This document shows, piece by piece, positions 8,784-17,506 of a stretch of DNA of 64,000 bases; the first letter of the stretch is position 1; every line of letters begins with the position of its first letter. Position numbers and translations under genes: made by a program. Under the pieces are notes generated by a model. It was not told where the DNA came from. It ran no database searches and saw nothing but the letters and a program-made list of their open reading frames with translations. The stretch is from Chryseobacterium sp. JUb7 (GTDB lineage Bacteria; Bacteroidota; Bacteroidia; Flavobacteriales; Weeksellaceae), in assembly GCF_024806495.1 (NCBI RefSeq), contig NZ_JANUFF010000017.1, forward strand, positions 23,442-87,441, given 5' to 3'.

Positions 8784-9889
8784 TATATAAAGCAACTAGC
8801 GCAACCTTCCCCCTCAGCATCATCTAAAATATCTAAAAGATAAGGTGATTGTACCTTCGATTTTTTTCTTTCTTTACGTTTAATATATTCTTCTTTTATT
8901 CTCTCTATACGATCAGGTTGAATAATTTCAACTAAAGTTTCATCTTGTATCCAACTATAACCGTCCTTCTCATATTCCATTGCTTTTAAGAATAGATCCG
9001 GATGTTGTTCATACAACCAAATCCACTCTATCTTCTGTTGGTAAAAACAAAAGAAGCAACCAGAACGACTTCGGGCATAAGTTGATTTTTTTCCATTTAC
9101 TTCAAATTCTATAGCCTTATAATATTCTGGAACTCCAACACCGGACTCCTCTAAAATTCTAAAAATATCGTCTCTAACAAGGATATCTTCATTATTGATT
9201 AAAGGAAAATCATTTTCTTTTGACAATGGATATTCGGTTGTTTGAAGAAACTGAAAAATTGCTTTATTATACTCCTTTATTCCTAAATCTAAAAGACTGT
9301 TCAATTTTTGTGTTTGACTAAAATTTACTGAAGTTTCCTCATTTATCACTTCGAAAATCCTTTCCCTTTTTTCACCTAAATCAATACTCTCGTAATATTT
9401 GAGAACATTAAGAATATTACCATTAGAAAGAAATTTTGCAGTGACATCCTCGCTAAAAATATTCTTCCTAAAAGGAAATATCGATTGAATATTAGATTTC
9501 TTTGATATGTAACCCTCCCTATCCTCATCACCTCTAATTCCGACATAGGAAATAACTAGATCATTACCCACAAATTTCTCGAAAGGCTCCAATTTTAACT
9601 TTTTTGTACACCAACGAGACATATTGCCGGGTAAAAAACCATTATACATTTTGATATAGTGATCGAAAGGATTTAAAGTCTCATCTGAAATAGATGGTAG
9701 TTTTATAATTTCTTTTCCAAGAAAATTTTCAAGATTCTCAATTAAATCATAGGTATCCTGAAGCTCTTTTCCTGTATCCGAAGTATAGTATTCAATATCT
9801 AGTTCAGGATGATTTTGTTTCATGTATATAGCTAAAGCGGCGCTATCCTTTCCTCCTGATATTCCTAAAACATGTCTAACCTTACCCAT
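8783..9889 (-). CDS. sspD: SspD/DndC-like ATP pyrophosphatase (PAPS-reductase superfamily)
   Basis: 368 residues of the PP-loop ATP pyrophosphatase family with SGGKDSAAL at 11-19. Cysteines at 94 (RWCTKK), 278 and 281 (CFFC), and 363 and 366 (GCASCF) could ligand an Fe-S cluster, as in DndC. In known systems this protein activates the DNA backbone with ATP and transfers sulfur to make the phosphorothioate. It is not CysH: no other sulfate-assimilation gene is near and the protein is longer with the extra C-terminal cysteines. It is joined to its neighbours by TAATG overlaps at both ends (9889 and 8783), which indicates translational coupling. Confidence 0.8.
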   Translation of the reverse strand: MGKVRHVLGISGGKDSAALAIYMKQNHPELDIEYYTSDTGKELQDTYDLIENLENFLGKEIIKLPSISDETLNPFDHYIKMYNGFLPGNMSRWCTKKLKLEPFEKFVGNDLVISYVGIRGDEDREGYISKKSNIQSIFPFRKNIFSEDVTAKFLSNGNILNVLKYYESIDLGEKRERIFEVINEETSVNFSQTQKLNSLLDLGIKEYNKAIFQFLQTTEYPLSKENDFPLINNEDILVRDDIFRILEESGVGVPEYYKAIEFEVNGKKSTYARSRSGCFFCFYQQKIEWIWLYEQHPDLFLKAMEYEKDGYSWIQDETLVEIIQPDRIERIKEEYIKRKERKKSKVQSPYLLDILDDAEGEGCASCFI

Positions 9890-12800
9890 TACATTAATTT
9901 TTTTAAAACACCTGCTACCGCAGCTAAATCTATACTTTTGTCCTTAGAAAGTAATACTTTTATTTTATCTTGCAGTTCCTCAACATCATGACTTTTGCTC
10001 TTAGGCAAACGGATTACTTTATTTGATCTCTCCTCACCAAACGAATTAATCTGAATATCAATTGCAATTTCTTTTTCTTCATCAAATTTACTTTTTGAGA
10101 TTCTATTTAAACTGTCCAAACTTAAAATCATATCTGAAAACTTGTCATAAAGCAAGAGTTCATCCTCATCAGTGAACTTTTCCAATGATTTGCCAGTTAA
10201 AGATTGTGCAAGAGAGCTCAACCAAGCCTTTTTCTCTTCTATTTGAGAATCTAATCGGAGTATAAATGATTTTTGAGAATTAAGCAATAAATGTCTGTGA
10301 ATATTTTTATACCTATTTTGAAATATACTCTTGTATTTTTCAAAGATCTCAGGCGAACCTATAAATTTATCCTGTAAAAAAGATTCAAATCTATTGACAA
10401 GTTCATCAAAACTATTTCTAACCTCCTTTATCGAATCCTGTAAGTGAGTAATGAAATATTGTAACTCCGCTCTGTCTTTTTGTATTTTCGAAACTGAGCA
10501 ACCTAATGCAGCAGGAAAATCCTCAAAAAAAGATTGTTCAGGATCCTTTGAATTAGCTATAGCTTCCCGAACTGCAATACTCTCCTTAGACAAACGCTTT
10601 GTTTGTTTTGAATATTCAGGTAACCCTCTGTAAAAAACCAAAAATGGTTTTATAGTTTCAATAAAGGTTTGAGCATTACTCTTATTATTTAAATCAATAT
10701 TCAAAAACTTACGATAACTGTTGAAAATATCTAATTTAACACCGTCCAAAGCAAACGATTTAACTTCAAAATCTTCAGGTATTTTGGCTAATCTTTCCAA
10801 AATATCCTCATTAATTACTGGTGTATAAATACCCTCATTAAACAACGCATATTCATCCCTCTTTATGAATAAGAAAGTTGGAATCCAGAAATCAATAAAA
10901 CCTTGTTTTAGTTTAAAAGGTTTTTTGCTAAGTACATCAACAAATTCAGAAACATTTCTTTTTGAAACTTTAGCGTTACTTAAGAATTCAATTGAAATTT
11001 CCCATAAATTATAAAACTCATTTTCATTATGTGGTTCAATAATATTTAATGAGCTATCATCATACAATTTAATTCCGTTATTTTCTAAAAGTGATAGATA
11101 AATCGTTTTTTCAGGTGGAAATTTATCCTCAGAAAAACCTAAATGTGGAACATCCCACTCATTTGACAAAGCCTTAAAATAATTCCTTTTGGCTGTATGA
11201 ATAGAAGCAGATATTTTATGTTTATTTACTAACTCATTATTAAAATAAGGTGTTTTATGATAAACTGTTTCACAAATATAAGAAAGGAAAGAGTTGAATT
11301 CTTTTTGTGACTTTAATTTGATTTTCTCACCATTAAAAATCCATACAACGGATGCTTTTTCCCCGAAAAAACTATTCAGAATCTTATGATTTAATAAATT
11401 TCTCTGATGTAAAACAATATTCTTAAGCTCTGTAACGGCTACTCTATCATCAAGGTTTTCTTGAATAACTCTTCTAGTTTTTTCTATTTCGAAAAGTAAG
11501 TCTTTTATTTCCCTTGAATTCAAATAATAGCAATATAGTATTGCTTCTCCGTTTTCTTCTGATATTTTTTGAATATCAGAAAAAATATTTTTCTCATTAA
11601 ACACCAAATTTATATAGCCATCAACATCGCCTAATGGTTTTGTGTCAATTGGCTGTGAGGATATTTTATATTCAAAGAGACGTGGAGTTCCAGTTTGAAA
11701 CATTGCTTTCTTCGCAAGTACGGACGGAAGAGAGTAATTTTTATTAAGTAACGTTACAACGTCAGTAATATCGTCAATTTTATTTCCTGCTTCGTATAAA
11801 GCTGTCGGTATATCAAGATCTGTTCCTTCAAAGAGTATATATCTGTTGTTATAATTTCTGTAAAAAATTATTTTTTTATTCTCTAGATTCTCAATCAACA
11901 TTCTTGCATTTGCGATACCAAGGCTCTTTTCAGCATAACAAACTAAAAAATCATGATTAATCACTGAACCGGATTGAGAATATATAGATAATAATCCGAT
12001 GGTCTTAATTATCTTTTCATAATCGGATTGATATTCGCCAAATAATGTTTCAACTTTTTCCAAAGAAGACTTTATAGACTTCCATGCACTAAAATCCGGA
12101 TTATATCTTGAGTTAAGGAAAGAATAATAATTATAAATTAAGTAATCATACACTTCAGAAATTGAATAAAAAGTATCATTCAATATTCCATGCTGATATA
12201 ATCCTGTATGATCTGTTGATTCTAAAAATGAGAATAGTGATCGTTCATTTTGTCCATATTTTTGTAAGGATAAAGTCAGGACGTAGGACGAAATTACATC
12301 TAATGGATAAAGTTTCTTAGCTATACTATTTATATAATCTTCATTCGTATTAAAAGCTTTTGATATAGTTAATAACTCTACTATCTCATTAATAAATTTT
12401 TCTTTTTTAGTAGTCGAATTTTTTTCTTCAATATATTCAGATGCTAATAATAACAATTGTTCTACTGGTTCATTGAAAGTAATTTCTTTAAACCTCCCTT
12501 TAACCTTTGTCCACTCTTGTCTCTGTGAAGGCTCTAAATGAATTGCGTAAGCATCAAAATTTTGATGTACAGTTGTAAGTAATACAATATTATGGTCTGC
12601 ATTATTTATAAATTCTGTAAACTGCTGTATAAAATATAGTTCTTTTTCTGGTTCATTATTAGAAGCATATTCCAAGAACTTCCCAAATTCATCAATCATA
12701 ATGAATAACAGAGGGTTTTTAGAACCCAAATCGTAATAACGATTGTATATCTCTGAAAATATATTTTTGGAGAAGTTTTTATCGCTCTCAATTCCAAAAC

Positions 12801-13113
12801 TATCAACTAATGCTTCTTTCAAAGAATGGTATTCTCCTACAATTTTTACAAACCCAACCTTCGGATTCGGTAGTATGTTCAATCCAAAATAAGCCTTATT
12901 TGATTTTAGTGTTTGTTCAATAGCCCATAAAAAGGAACTTTTACCTGTTCCATATGAACCTATAATATTAAATGACCTCAAACCTTGTTTAAAATCATTA
13001 CTTATCTGATTACTGATACGAATAGCATTGGGTGTTGGAATATATTTTAACTCTCTATCAGTATCACGAATAATGTTTATAGAGGTATTAAACTTATTTG
13101 CCATAGTACTCAT
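9889..13113 (-). CDS. sspC: SspC-like large P-loop ATPase
   Basis: 1074 residues. Walker A is IGSYGTGKSS (51-60, Lys58) and Walker B is LLFIMIDEFGKFLE (Asp141, Glu142), followed by an LLTTVHQ sensor-like strand. The middle is an extended helical region and the C-terminal 250 residues look coiled-coil-rich. Size and layout resemble the ATPases of Ssp and BREX (BrxC-like) systems. Two starts are possible, 13113 or the ATG at 13104; both overlap the end of the DUF4007 gene. Its position directly between DUF4007 and the DndC-like gene matches the sspB-sspC-sspD order. The ATPase is certain; the SspC assignment rests on synteny. Confidence 0.75.
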   Translation of the reverse strand: MSTMANKFNTSINIIRDTDRELKYIPTPNAIRISNQISNDFKQGLRSFNIIGSYGTGKSSFLWAIEQTLKSNKAYFGLNILPNPKVGFVKIVGEYHSLKEALVDSFGIESDKNFSKNIFSEIYNRYYDLGSKNPLLFIMIDEFGKFLEYASNNEPEKELYFIQQFTEFINNADHNIVLLTTVHQNFDAYAIHLEPSQRQEWTKVKGRFKEITFNEPVEQLLLLASEYIEEKNSTTKKEKFINEIVELLTISKAFNTNEDYINSIAKKLYPLDVISSYVLTLSLQKYGQNERSLFSFLESTDHTGLYQHGILNDTFYSISEVYDYLIYNYYSFLNSRYNPDFSAWKSIKSSLEKVETLFGEYQSDYEKIIKTIGLLSIYSQSGSVINHDFLVCYAEKSLGIANARMLIENLENKKIIFYRNYNNRYILFEGTDLDIPTALYEAGNKIDDITDVVTLLNKNYSLPSVLAKKAMFQTGTPRLFEYKISSQPIDTKPLGDVDGYINLVFNEKNIFSDIQKISEENGEAILYCYYLNSREIKDLLFEIEKTRRVIQENLDDRVAVTELKNIVLHQRNLLNHKILNSFFGEKASVVWIFNGEKIKLKSQKEFNSFLSYICETVYHKTPYFNNELVNKHKISASIHTAKRNYFKALSNEWDVPHLGFSEDKFPPEKTIYLSLLENNGIKLYDDSSLNIIEPHNENEFYNLWEISIEFLSNAKVSKRNVSEFVDVLSKKPFKLKQGFIDFWIPTFLFIKRDEYALFNEGIYTPVINEDILERLAKIPEDFEVKSFALDGVKLDIFNSYRKFLNIDLNNKSNAQTFIETIKPFLVFYRGLPEYSKQTKRLSKESIAVREAIANSKDPEQSFFEDFPAALGCSVSKIQKDRAELQYFITHLQDSIKEVRNSFDELVNRFESFLQDKFIGSPEIFEKYKSIFQNRYKNIHRHLLLNSQKSFILRLDSQIEEKKAWLSSLAQSLTGKSLEKFTDEDELLLYDKFSDMILSLDSLNRISKSKFDEEKEIAIDIQINSFGEERSNKVIRLPKSKSHDVEELQDKIKVLLSKDKSIDLAAVAGVLKKLM

Positions 13114-13990
13114 TTAAAATATCAAACTTATTAGGTTTTAAAGTAAACTGTAGCTCTTTAATTCCGGCATTATCACTAAATGTAATACCATATTCTTTAT
13201 ATTTAGAATTTTTTGCTATTGATTCTAACATTTCCATAAGAGAATTTTTTTTGATGGCAAATACAGATCCAGCATGATTTCGCTCTTGAAAGATAGTATT
13301 CAAACTAATGGAATTTTGGAAATCGTCTCGGTCTAGGATAGTATATAAAATTATTTGCTCCGGTATATTGATTCTTTGCTCATTTGGAATAGAATATAGC
13401 GAAGTTGATTTTTTTTCTTCCTGGATTAAATTAAGATCTGTAAGCAATCCCGAAAAAGTATCTTCTTTATCTTTTACTTGTTCAGTTGTTCTAGTATACA
13501 TTTTAGTTAATACATCGAAATCTGTACTAACAGTTTTTTTGTTAAAGGTTAGACCGCCAAACTCATTTAACTTTCTTTCGGCAAAAGACAAAAAATTATC
13601 TTTAGTAAACTCTATTTTTTCTTTTCTTAAATCGTTAAATATTAAATCATATATGGACGCAAGTCCCTGACTAACTAGATGATAATGAAGCAACCATAGT
13701 GAGGTTTCATCTTCTAAGTATGGATCTTTACCATCAATAGAAAATAAATAGTCCGCTATCTCTGTAATATTTCCGTCTTTGTCTATCAAACCAAAGGCTT
13801 TCATCCAAAAGTTGATCGCAGAAACCATATTTTTACCTACCCCTAATATAACTACTGAATCATTATCAGTAAATCTACATCCCTTTTTTACAAAATCATA
13901 TCCTTTTTTAAGCCATAATTGTCGACAATGAAATGTTTCATGACCTGAAAATGTAAGCTTTTTTGTAGATTTTGTCAATATTTCTGACAT
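13094..13990 (-). CDS. sspB: DUF4007 family protein (SspB-like)
   Basis: The signature LTFSGHETFHCRQLWLKKGY near the N-terminus is typical of DUF4007. The frame could start at 14035, but the ATG at 13990 (MSEILTKS) is preferred because a -7-like element (TTACTTTG on the minus strand, 14014-14021) lies inside the extension. That gives 298 residues. From memory, SspB of the SspABCD system is a DUF4007 protein reported to nick DNA so that sulfur can be inserted on one strand. It is the first gene of a six-gene operon running to 5290. No clear catalytic motif can be picked out by eye. Confidence 0.8.
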   Translation of the reverse strand: MSEILTKSTKKLTFSGHETFHCRQLWLKKGYDFVKKGCRFTDNDSVVILGVGKNMVSAINFWMKAFGLIDKDGNITEIADYLFSIDGKDPYLEDETSLWLLHYHLVSQGLASIYDLIFNDLRKEKIEFTKDNFLSFAERKLNEFGGLTFNKKTVSTDFDVLTKMYTRTTEQVKDKEDTFSGLLTDLNLIQEEKKSTSLYSIPNEQRINIPEQIILYTILDRDDFQNSISLNTIFQERNHAGSVFAIKKNSLMEMLESIAKNSKYKEYGITFSDNAGIKELQFTLKPNKFDILNEYYGK

Positions 13991-14013
13991 TTTTAAATTT
14001 AGTTTTTCAGATA

Positions 14014-14021
14014 CAAAGTAA
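14014..14021 (-). promoter_or_regulatory. Likely -7 element of the SspBCD-like operon
   Basis: On the minus strand this reads TTACTTTG, one base from the TAnnTTTG consensus, about 24 nt upstream of the ATG at 13990. No other promoter was seen before 5290, so it may drive all six genes. Confidence 0.4.
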
Positions 14022-14182
14022 CAAAAAAAAAGCAATCTTCAAAATTGTTTTTTAGTAATATCTTTAAATCATATAAAGTTAATTTATCAAAATATTTTAT
14101 TAGACGAAAAATCTCACAAAACATCTTGATATTAGACTAACAAAACTTTATTTATCTATGAAAGGTTATGCAAAAACTAATA

Positions 14183-15151
14183 CTATTTATGACTAAAACC
14201 AAAACGTTTCCTATGATGGAATAAATTTTCGGGATCTGGATAATATTTATCATTTACTGGAAGCACTATTTGCTTGTTAGAAAATGTAGATAATTTATAC
14301 GGAGAATCAGATTCAATAAAATGATTGCTTATCAAGATTTTGTAATTATCAGAGATAGAAATCAGTCCTCTGTCAAAGGCTCGGTGTAAATTTGGGCACA
14401 AAGCAATTCCGTTAGTCAATGAATCATTATATTCTTCAGCAAATGGAATAATGTGACATGCGTCTATCATAGAATTGTCATTTTCAGTAATAATTCTCAT
14501 ACCTGAAATTGCACACATATTGTTATATAATTTCGGGATCTCCCTTTTAAAAATTGAACATCTAATAAAAACTTCTTCTTGAAATTCATCCTCTCTAAGC
14601 TTTTTTTTCAATAATTTAATTGTCTCTCGATATTCTTTACTACTGTGGCTTAAAATAGATAAATTAGGAAGATTTTCTTTGTGTAGGAGTTCGTAATTAG
14701 CTTTCGTTTCTGAAAAATAATATTCCAAAATAGTAGACTTTAGTATTTCACGCTCAGTATGATTTTTCAATAAGTGCACTAATTCAGAGTCAATTGTTGC
14801 AAATTTAACTGCAATTAAAAGATTGTTAAGATTACGCATAAGGCTTTTTGACTCCACCAATTGTTTGCAGCCTACATTAGCAAAAAGGTTCCAAAACGGT
14901 TCTGATTTCATATGATAAAAAGGCATGGCAAAAACAGCATGATGATTGGAAACTACTAATTTTGACCATATCATTTTAAATACTGACACAAAATTTGGTG
15001 TAATGTAAATATGCTCATTTTTGAAATACTGCTCTTCAAAAAGTTTTATAATACTTAATAGAAGAATTGGCTTGTGAGGCGCCCCTCCATTTTTATAATC
15101 TCTTCGCAATGAGATAAAACAATTTATATAATAGTCCAATTTAGAATTCAT
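14183..15151 (-). CDS. HNH endonuclease with sulfur-binding-domain-like N-terminus
   Basis: 322 residues. The C-terminal third is an HNH nuclease: CAISG (Cys213), DACHIIPF (His233) and ALCPNLHRAFDRGLI (Asn254, His256). The N-terminus has GGAPHKPILLLSIIKLFE (22-39) and PFYHMKSEPFWNL (77-89), which resemble the sulfur-binding domain of ScoMcrA-type phosphorothioate-dependent restriction enzymes. Such enzymes cut PT-modified DNA. It begins 30 nt after the stop of a small PD-(D/E)XK gene, and both run in the same direction as the PT operon, 147 nt upstream of it. The HNH assignment is firm; sulfur recognition is inferred from the N-terminal pattern. It could instead recognise another modification. 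Confidence 0.7.
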   Translation of the reverse strand: MNSKLDYYINCFISLRRDYKNGGAPHKPILLLSIIKLFEEQYFKNEHIYITPNFVSVFKMIWSKLVVSNHHAVFAMPFYHMKSEPFWNLFANVGCKQLVESKSLMRNLNNLLIAVKFATIDSELVHLLKNHTEREILKSTILEYYFSETKANYELLHKENLPNLSILSHSSKEYRETIKLLKKKLREDEFQEEVFIRCSIFKREIPKLYNNMCAISGMRIITENDNSMIDACHIIPFAEEYNDSLTNGIALCPNLHRAFDRGLISISDNYKILISNHFIESDSPYKLSTFSNKQIVLPVNDKYYPDPENLFHHRKRFGFSHK

Positions 15152-15181
15152 GTTATCAATAAAATTTTAGAATAGTAAATA

Positions 15182-15598
15182 TTAATCCACTTCAAAAGAG
15201 CTTAAACATAACTTATCCCAATTTGAAAGAAATTGAGAACTATTTAGTGATGAAAGATCAACAATTCCTCGAGTTGAATACTGTTTACATTTATCAAAAG
15301 CTTCTTTACCTGTGGCAATATAAAAATCAGGAGATGACATGATATCTGCATTGAGATTTACAAAAATGTAATAATGGTTTATATTAATCTTATCTTTCAT
15401 AAGTGGCCATCCAATATTTTTTCTTTTATAAATTGCTTTAACTTGAATAATAAATTGTTTATTATCTTTTTCAGCAAGAATATCTATTGCTTTTGCATTT
15501 CCCATCGTAATTCCAACACTAAATCCTCTTCTTAAGAGTTCAGCTGCTACAAAATATTCTCCAGAAAGCCCTGTGCTATTTCTTTGTATTTCTGCCAT
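15182..15598 (-). CDS. Small PD-(D/E)XK-like nuclease domain protein
   Basis: 138 residues. GLSGEYFVAAELLRRGF (first acidic helix), AIDILAE (Asp39) and FIIQVKA (Gln52, Lys54) follow the E...D...QxK order of Mrr/Holliday-junction-resolvase-like PD-(D/E)XK folds. It resembles stand-alone group-I-intron-type or restriction-like nuclease domains found beside restriction genes. The HNH gene follows 30 nt downstream. A 14-bp perfect palindrome lies 22 nt upstream of the start codon and may be an operator. The fold is probable; activity and target are unknown. Confidence 0.55.
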   Translation of the reverse strand: MAEIQRNSTGLSGEYFVAAELLRRGFSVGITMGNAKAIDILAEKDNKQFIIQVKAIYKRKNIGWPLMKDKININHYYIFVNLNADIMSSPDFYIATGKEAFDKCKQYSTRGIVDLSSLNSSQFLSNWDKLCLSSFEVD

Positions 15599-15620
15599 AT
15601 TTCTTTATTAAAATGAATCT

Positions 15621-15634
15621 TATATTGCAATATA
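15621..15634. promoter_or_regulatory. 14-bp perfect palindrome upstream of the small nuclease gene
   Basis: TATATTGCAATATA is a perfect dyad 23-36 nt upstream of the start codon at 15598. This placement suits a dimeric repressor site, such as a controller protein would use, but no controller gene is adjacent. Confidence 0.35.
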
Positions 15635-15810
15635 ATAAAGTAAATAAAACATTAGAACAAATAAAAGATAAATAATTCATTGAAATGATTTTACTTTTTA
15701 ACTATAATACACTGTATAGTAATAAATTCATTAAATTTTGTAACTTTTTTCAAAAAAAATATCCTTCAAAAATCAAGAAATGTTTTAGAAATAGGGGTGC
15801 TCAAGACACT

Positions 15811-15853
15811 GCAAAAATGCGATTCCAACCATAGAGAGGAATTGCATTTTTGC
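15811..15853. repeat. Imperfect inverted repeat / hairpin
   Basis: GCAAAAATGCGATTCC (15811-15826) pairs with 15838-15853 at 15 of 16 positions, with an 11-nt loop; the odd pair would be a G-U wobble in RNA. It is not followed by a T-run, so it is not an ordinary terminator. It could be an island end or a structured RNA. Confidence 0.45.
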
Positions 15854-15878
15854 CGCAACATTTTCCAGAAAAAACTGA

Positions 15879-15909
15879 AAACCTGCGAAGCCTTAATCTT
15901 CGCAGGTTT
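15879..15909. terminator. Rho-independent terminator
   Basis: A 12-bp perfect stem (AAACCTGCGAAG / CTTCGCAGGTTT, 15879-15890 and 15898-15909) encloses a 7-nt loop. It lies 71 nt beyond the stop of the DUF3945/DUF4099 gene on the minus strand. Confidence 0.75.
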
Positions 15910-15979
15910 TTAATTTAATATTCTTAATGGTGCACTCAAATATTTCTATAAAGACTATTAAAAATTTACAAAAGAAATA

Positions 15980-17248
15980 TTATTCACTCACTTTTTTAAA
16001 AGAAAACACAATCCTCCCAACCTCCTTATCAAACCAAATATAACCCTGATACTCCCTCCCTTTTTCACTCACCAACCCACTGATATAAGCCATCTCCCCT
16101 GCCCTTAATTTATCAATCTGCCATCTACGAAGAGCTTTACCTCTAAAAATCGTAGGAACTACAAACTCAAAGCTATGTTCATTATTTCCTCTCAATTTCT
16201 TATTAAAGAAAAACTCCAACCACTGCTTTTCCGCATTAAACTGCAAAGTTGCATTGAAAAGCCTTTTACTCTTGGATAACATATTTTCAACAAACAAAGG
16301 TTTTCCCGAACGAAGAATTTCCTGCTGTTCTAAACTCAAAACCACATCACAGACCACCGTAGGAATTCTGATAAAATCTATTGGCAAAGAAAACAATTCA
16401 TTAGTCAGCTTATCTCTGCTAATCAGTGACGGAATCACTTCTCCTGTGACAGGATTTACAAGCTCTACCACCCTGCCCATATTTCCGATATTTAAAAGAT
16501 TTAGTCGGTCTTCCTTTGAAAACTTATGACCTAAAAACTTCTTCCTGAAATCAGGCATTTTTTGTGATCTGTAAACTTGAAGCACCACTTCCCCATTGTC
16601 ATTTAATTTTAATTGTAGTCTAGCATTAACAGTACCTCCCTCTTCCCCATCATCACATCGTACAGGAAGCAACACTGAAGTTTTAAATCCCTTTAATAAT
16701 TCATCCAAAACATTAAACTTTTCCAACATCTCGCGATCAAGCCCAATCCCAGCTACCGCATTCCAATCCACATCATTAATCTGATAACGGTATCTTGGAT
16801 TAATGACTTCAGCAGATAGTCTCTTAGAATAAAAACTGATCCCATTCGAGCTATCGGTCTTCAAATTCTTTTTATTTCTCAAAACATCCACTGCATCAAT
16901 CGAAACCTCATACTTTTTCAAATCTTCTCTATCAATAGATGATGAACTGTCAATATAATCTTGTAATCCTAGCGCAGTTTCTACCGCTTCAAATTCTGTC
17001 ACCTTAAAAAATGAATAGTCTTCTGGATTTTTAAGCTGATGATAAAAATCCGCATAGAATTCGGTAAAAGACTCCGCTGAAGAATCGATTCTTATCATCG
17101 AATCGACCTTATCAAAACTAGGCTTAACATCGATAAGATGTCCATTTTGACTGACATTCTGAACCATTCCAATGGAATTATTACTGTGGTGAAGTACCAA
17201 TAAAGTATTGGCTTCTGAGATTCGTGTATTATTGATTGTATTATTCAT
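15980..17248 (-). CDS. DUF3945/DUF4099-type mobile-element protein
   Basis: 422 residues. The central GIDREMLEKFNVLDELLKGFKT-like segment and the later repeat-like stretch around VDLPIDFIRIPT and FRGKALRRWQIDKLRAGE resemble DUF4099 and DUF3945, domains common on Bacteroidota integrative conjugative elements. The molecular function of this family is not known to me. No relaxase, integrase or tra genes accompany it in the window, so it is probably a relic or the edge of an element. The gene is followed by a strong terminator at 15879-15909. It appears intact, with an ATG start at 17248. Confidence 0.65.
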   Translation of the reverse strand: MNNTINNTRISEANTLLVLHHSNNSIGMVQNVSQNGHLIDVKPSFDKVDSMIRIDSSAESFTEFYADFYHQLKNPEDYSFFKVTEFEAVETALGLQDYIDSSSSIDREDLKKYEVSIDAVDVLRNKKNLKTDSSNGISFYSKRLSAEVINPRYRYQINDVDWNAVAGIGLDREMLEKFNVLDELLKGFKTSVLLPVRCDDGEEGGTVNARLQLKLNDNGEVVLQVYRSQKMPDFRKKFLGHKFSKEDRLNLLNIGNMGRVVELVNPVTGEVIPSLISRDKLTNELFSLPIDFIRIPTVVCDVVLSLEQQEILRSGKPLFVENMLSKSKRLFNATLQFNAEKQWLEFFFNKKLRGNNEHSFEFVVPTIFRGKALRRWQIDKLRAGEMAYISGLVSEKGREYQGYIWFDKEVGRIVFSFKKVSE

Positions 17249-17396
17249 GACGCTTATTTTATGATTTGTTATTATTGTCTTTAGTCTTTAATTTAAAATT
17301 GATGTACAATCTTGTTTGAAATACCTGCAATGGAGTGAAACATCCTGCAACGGATAGATTTGTGTATTTCAACAACATTGTAAGATGAATTTTTAA

Positions 17397-17500
17397 AAAA
17401 GCTGTCTTAAAAGAATTAAGTTTCAATAAACTCCTAACTTTTACAATTCAGGACGTTGTAAAAGCCTGAGAGTTATCTTTTACACTTCAAGACAGCTTTT
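17397..17500 (-). terminator. Long structured terminator after the RadC-like gene
   Basis: A 12-bp perfect inverted repeat (AAAAGCTGTCTT, 17397-17408, with 17489-17500) encloses a second hairpin, CTTTTACAA / TTGTAAAAG (17438-17446 and 17456-17464, 9-nt loop). On the minus strand the outer stem ends in a T-run just after the gene stop at 17507. The nested structure is larger than a simple terminator. Confidence 0.55.
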
Positions 17501-17506
17501 AAGAAT

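Larger units (their letters stand above)
15599..15979. other. Intergenic region at the edge of the defense island
   Basis: 381 bases without a gene. It holds the palindrome at 15621-15634, an imperfect inverted repeat at 15811-15853, and a terminator at 15879-15909. The rest is AT-rich with no promoter or tRNA that I can see. It separates defense genes from mobile-element-type genes. Confidence 0.6.

Noticed and set aside
8783..9889. Assimilatory PAPS reductase (CysH)
   Set aside because: The PP-loop is shared, but the protein is longer, has additional cysteine pairs and lies in a DUF4007/ATPase operon with no sulfate-assimilation genes nearby.
15811..15853. tRNA or tmRNA end
   Set aside because: No acceptor-stem, T-loop or CCA-like pattern can be built around the inverted repeat.
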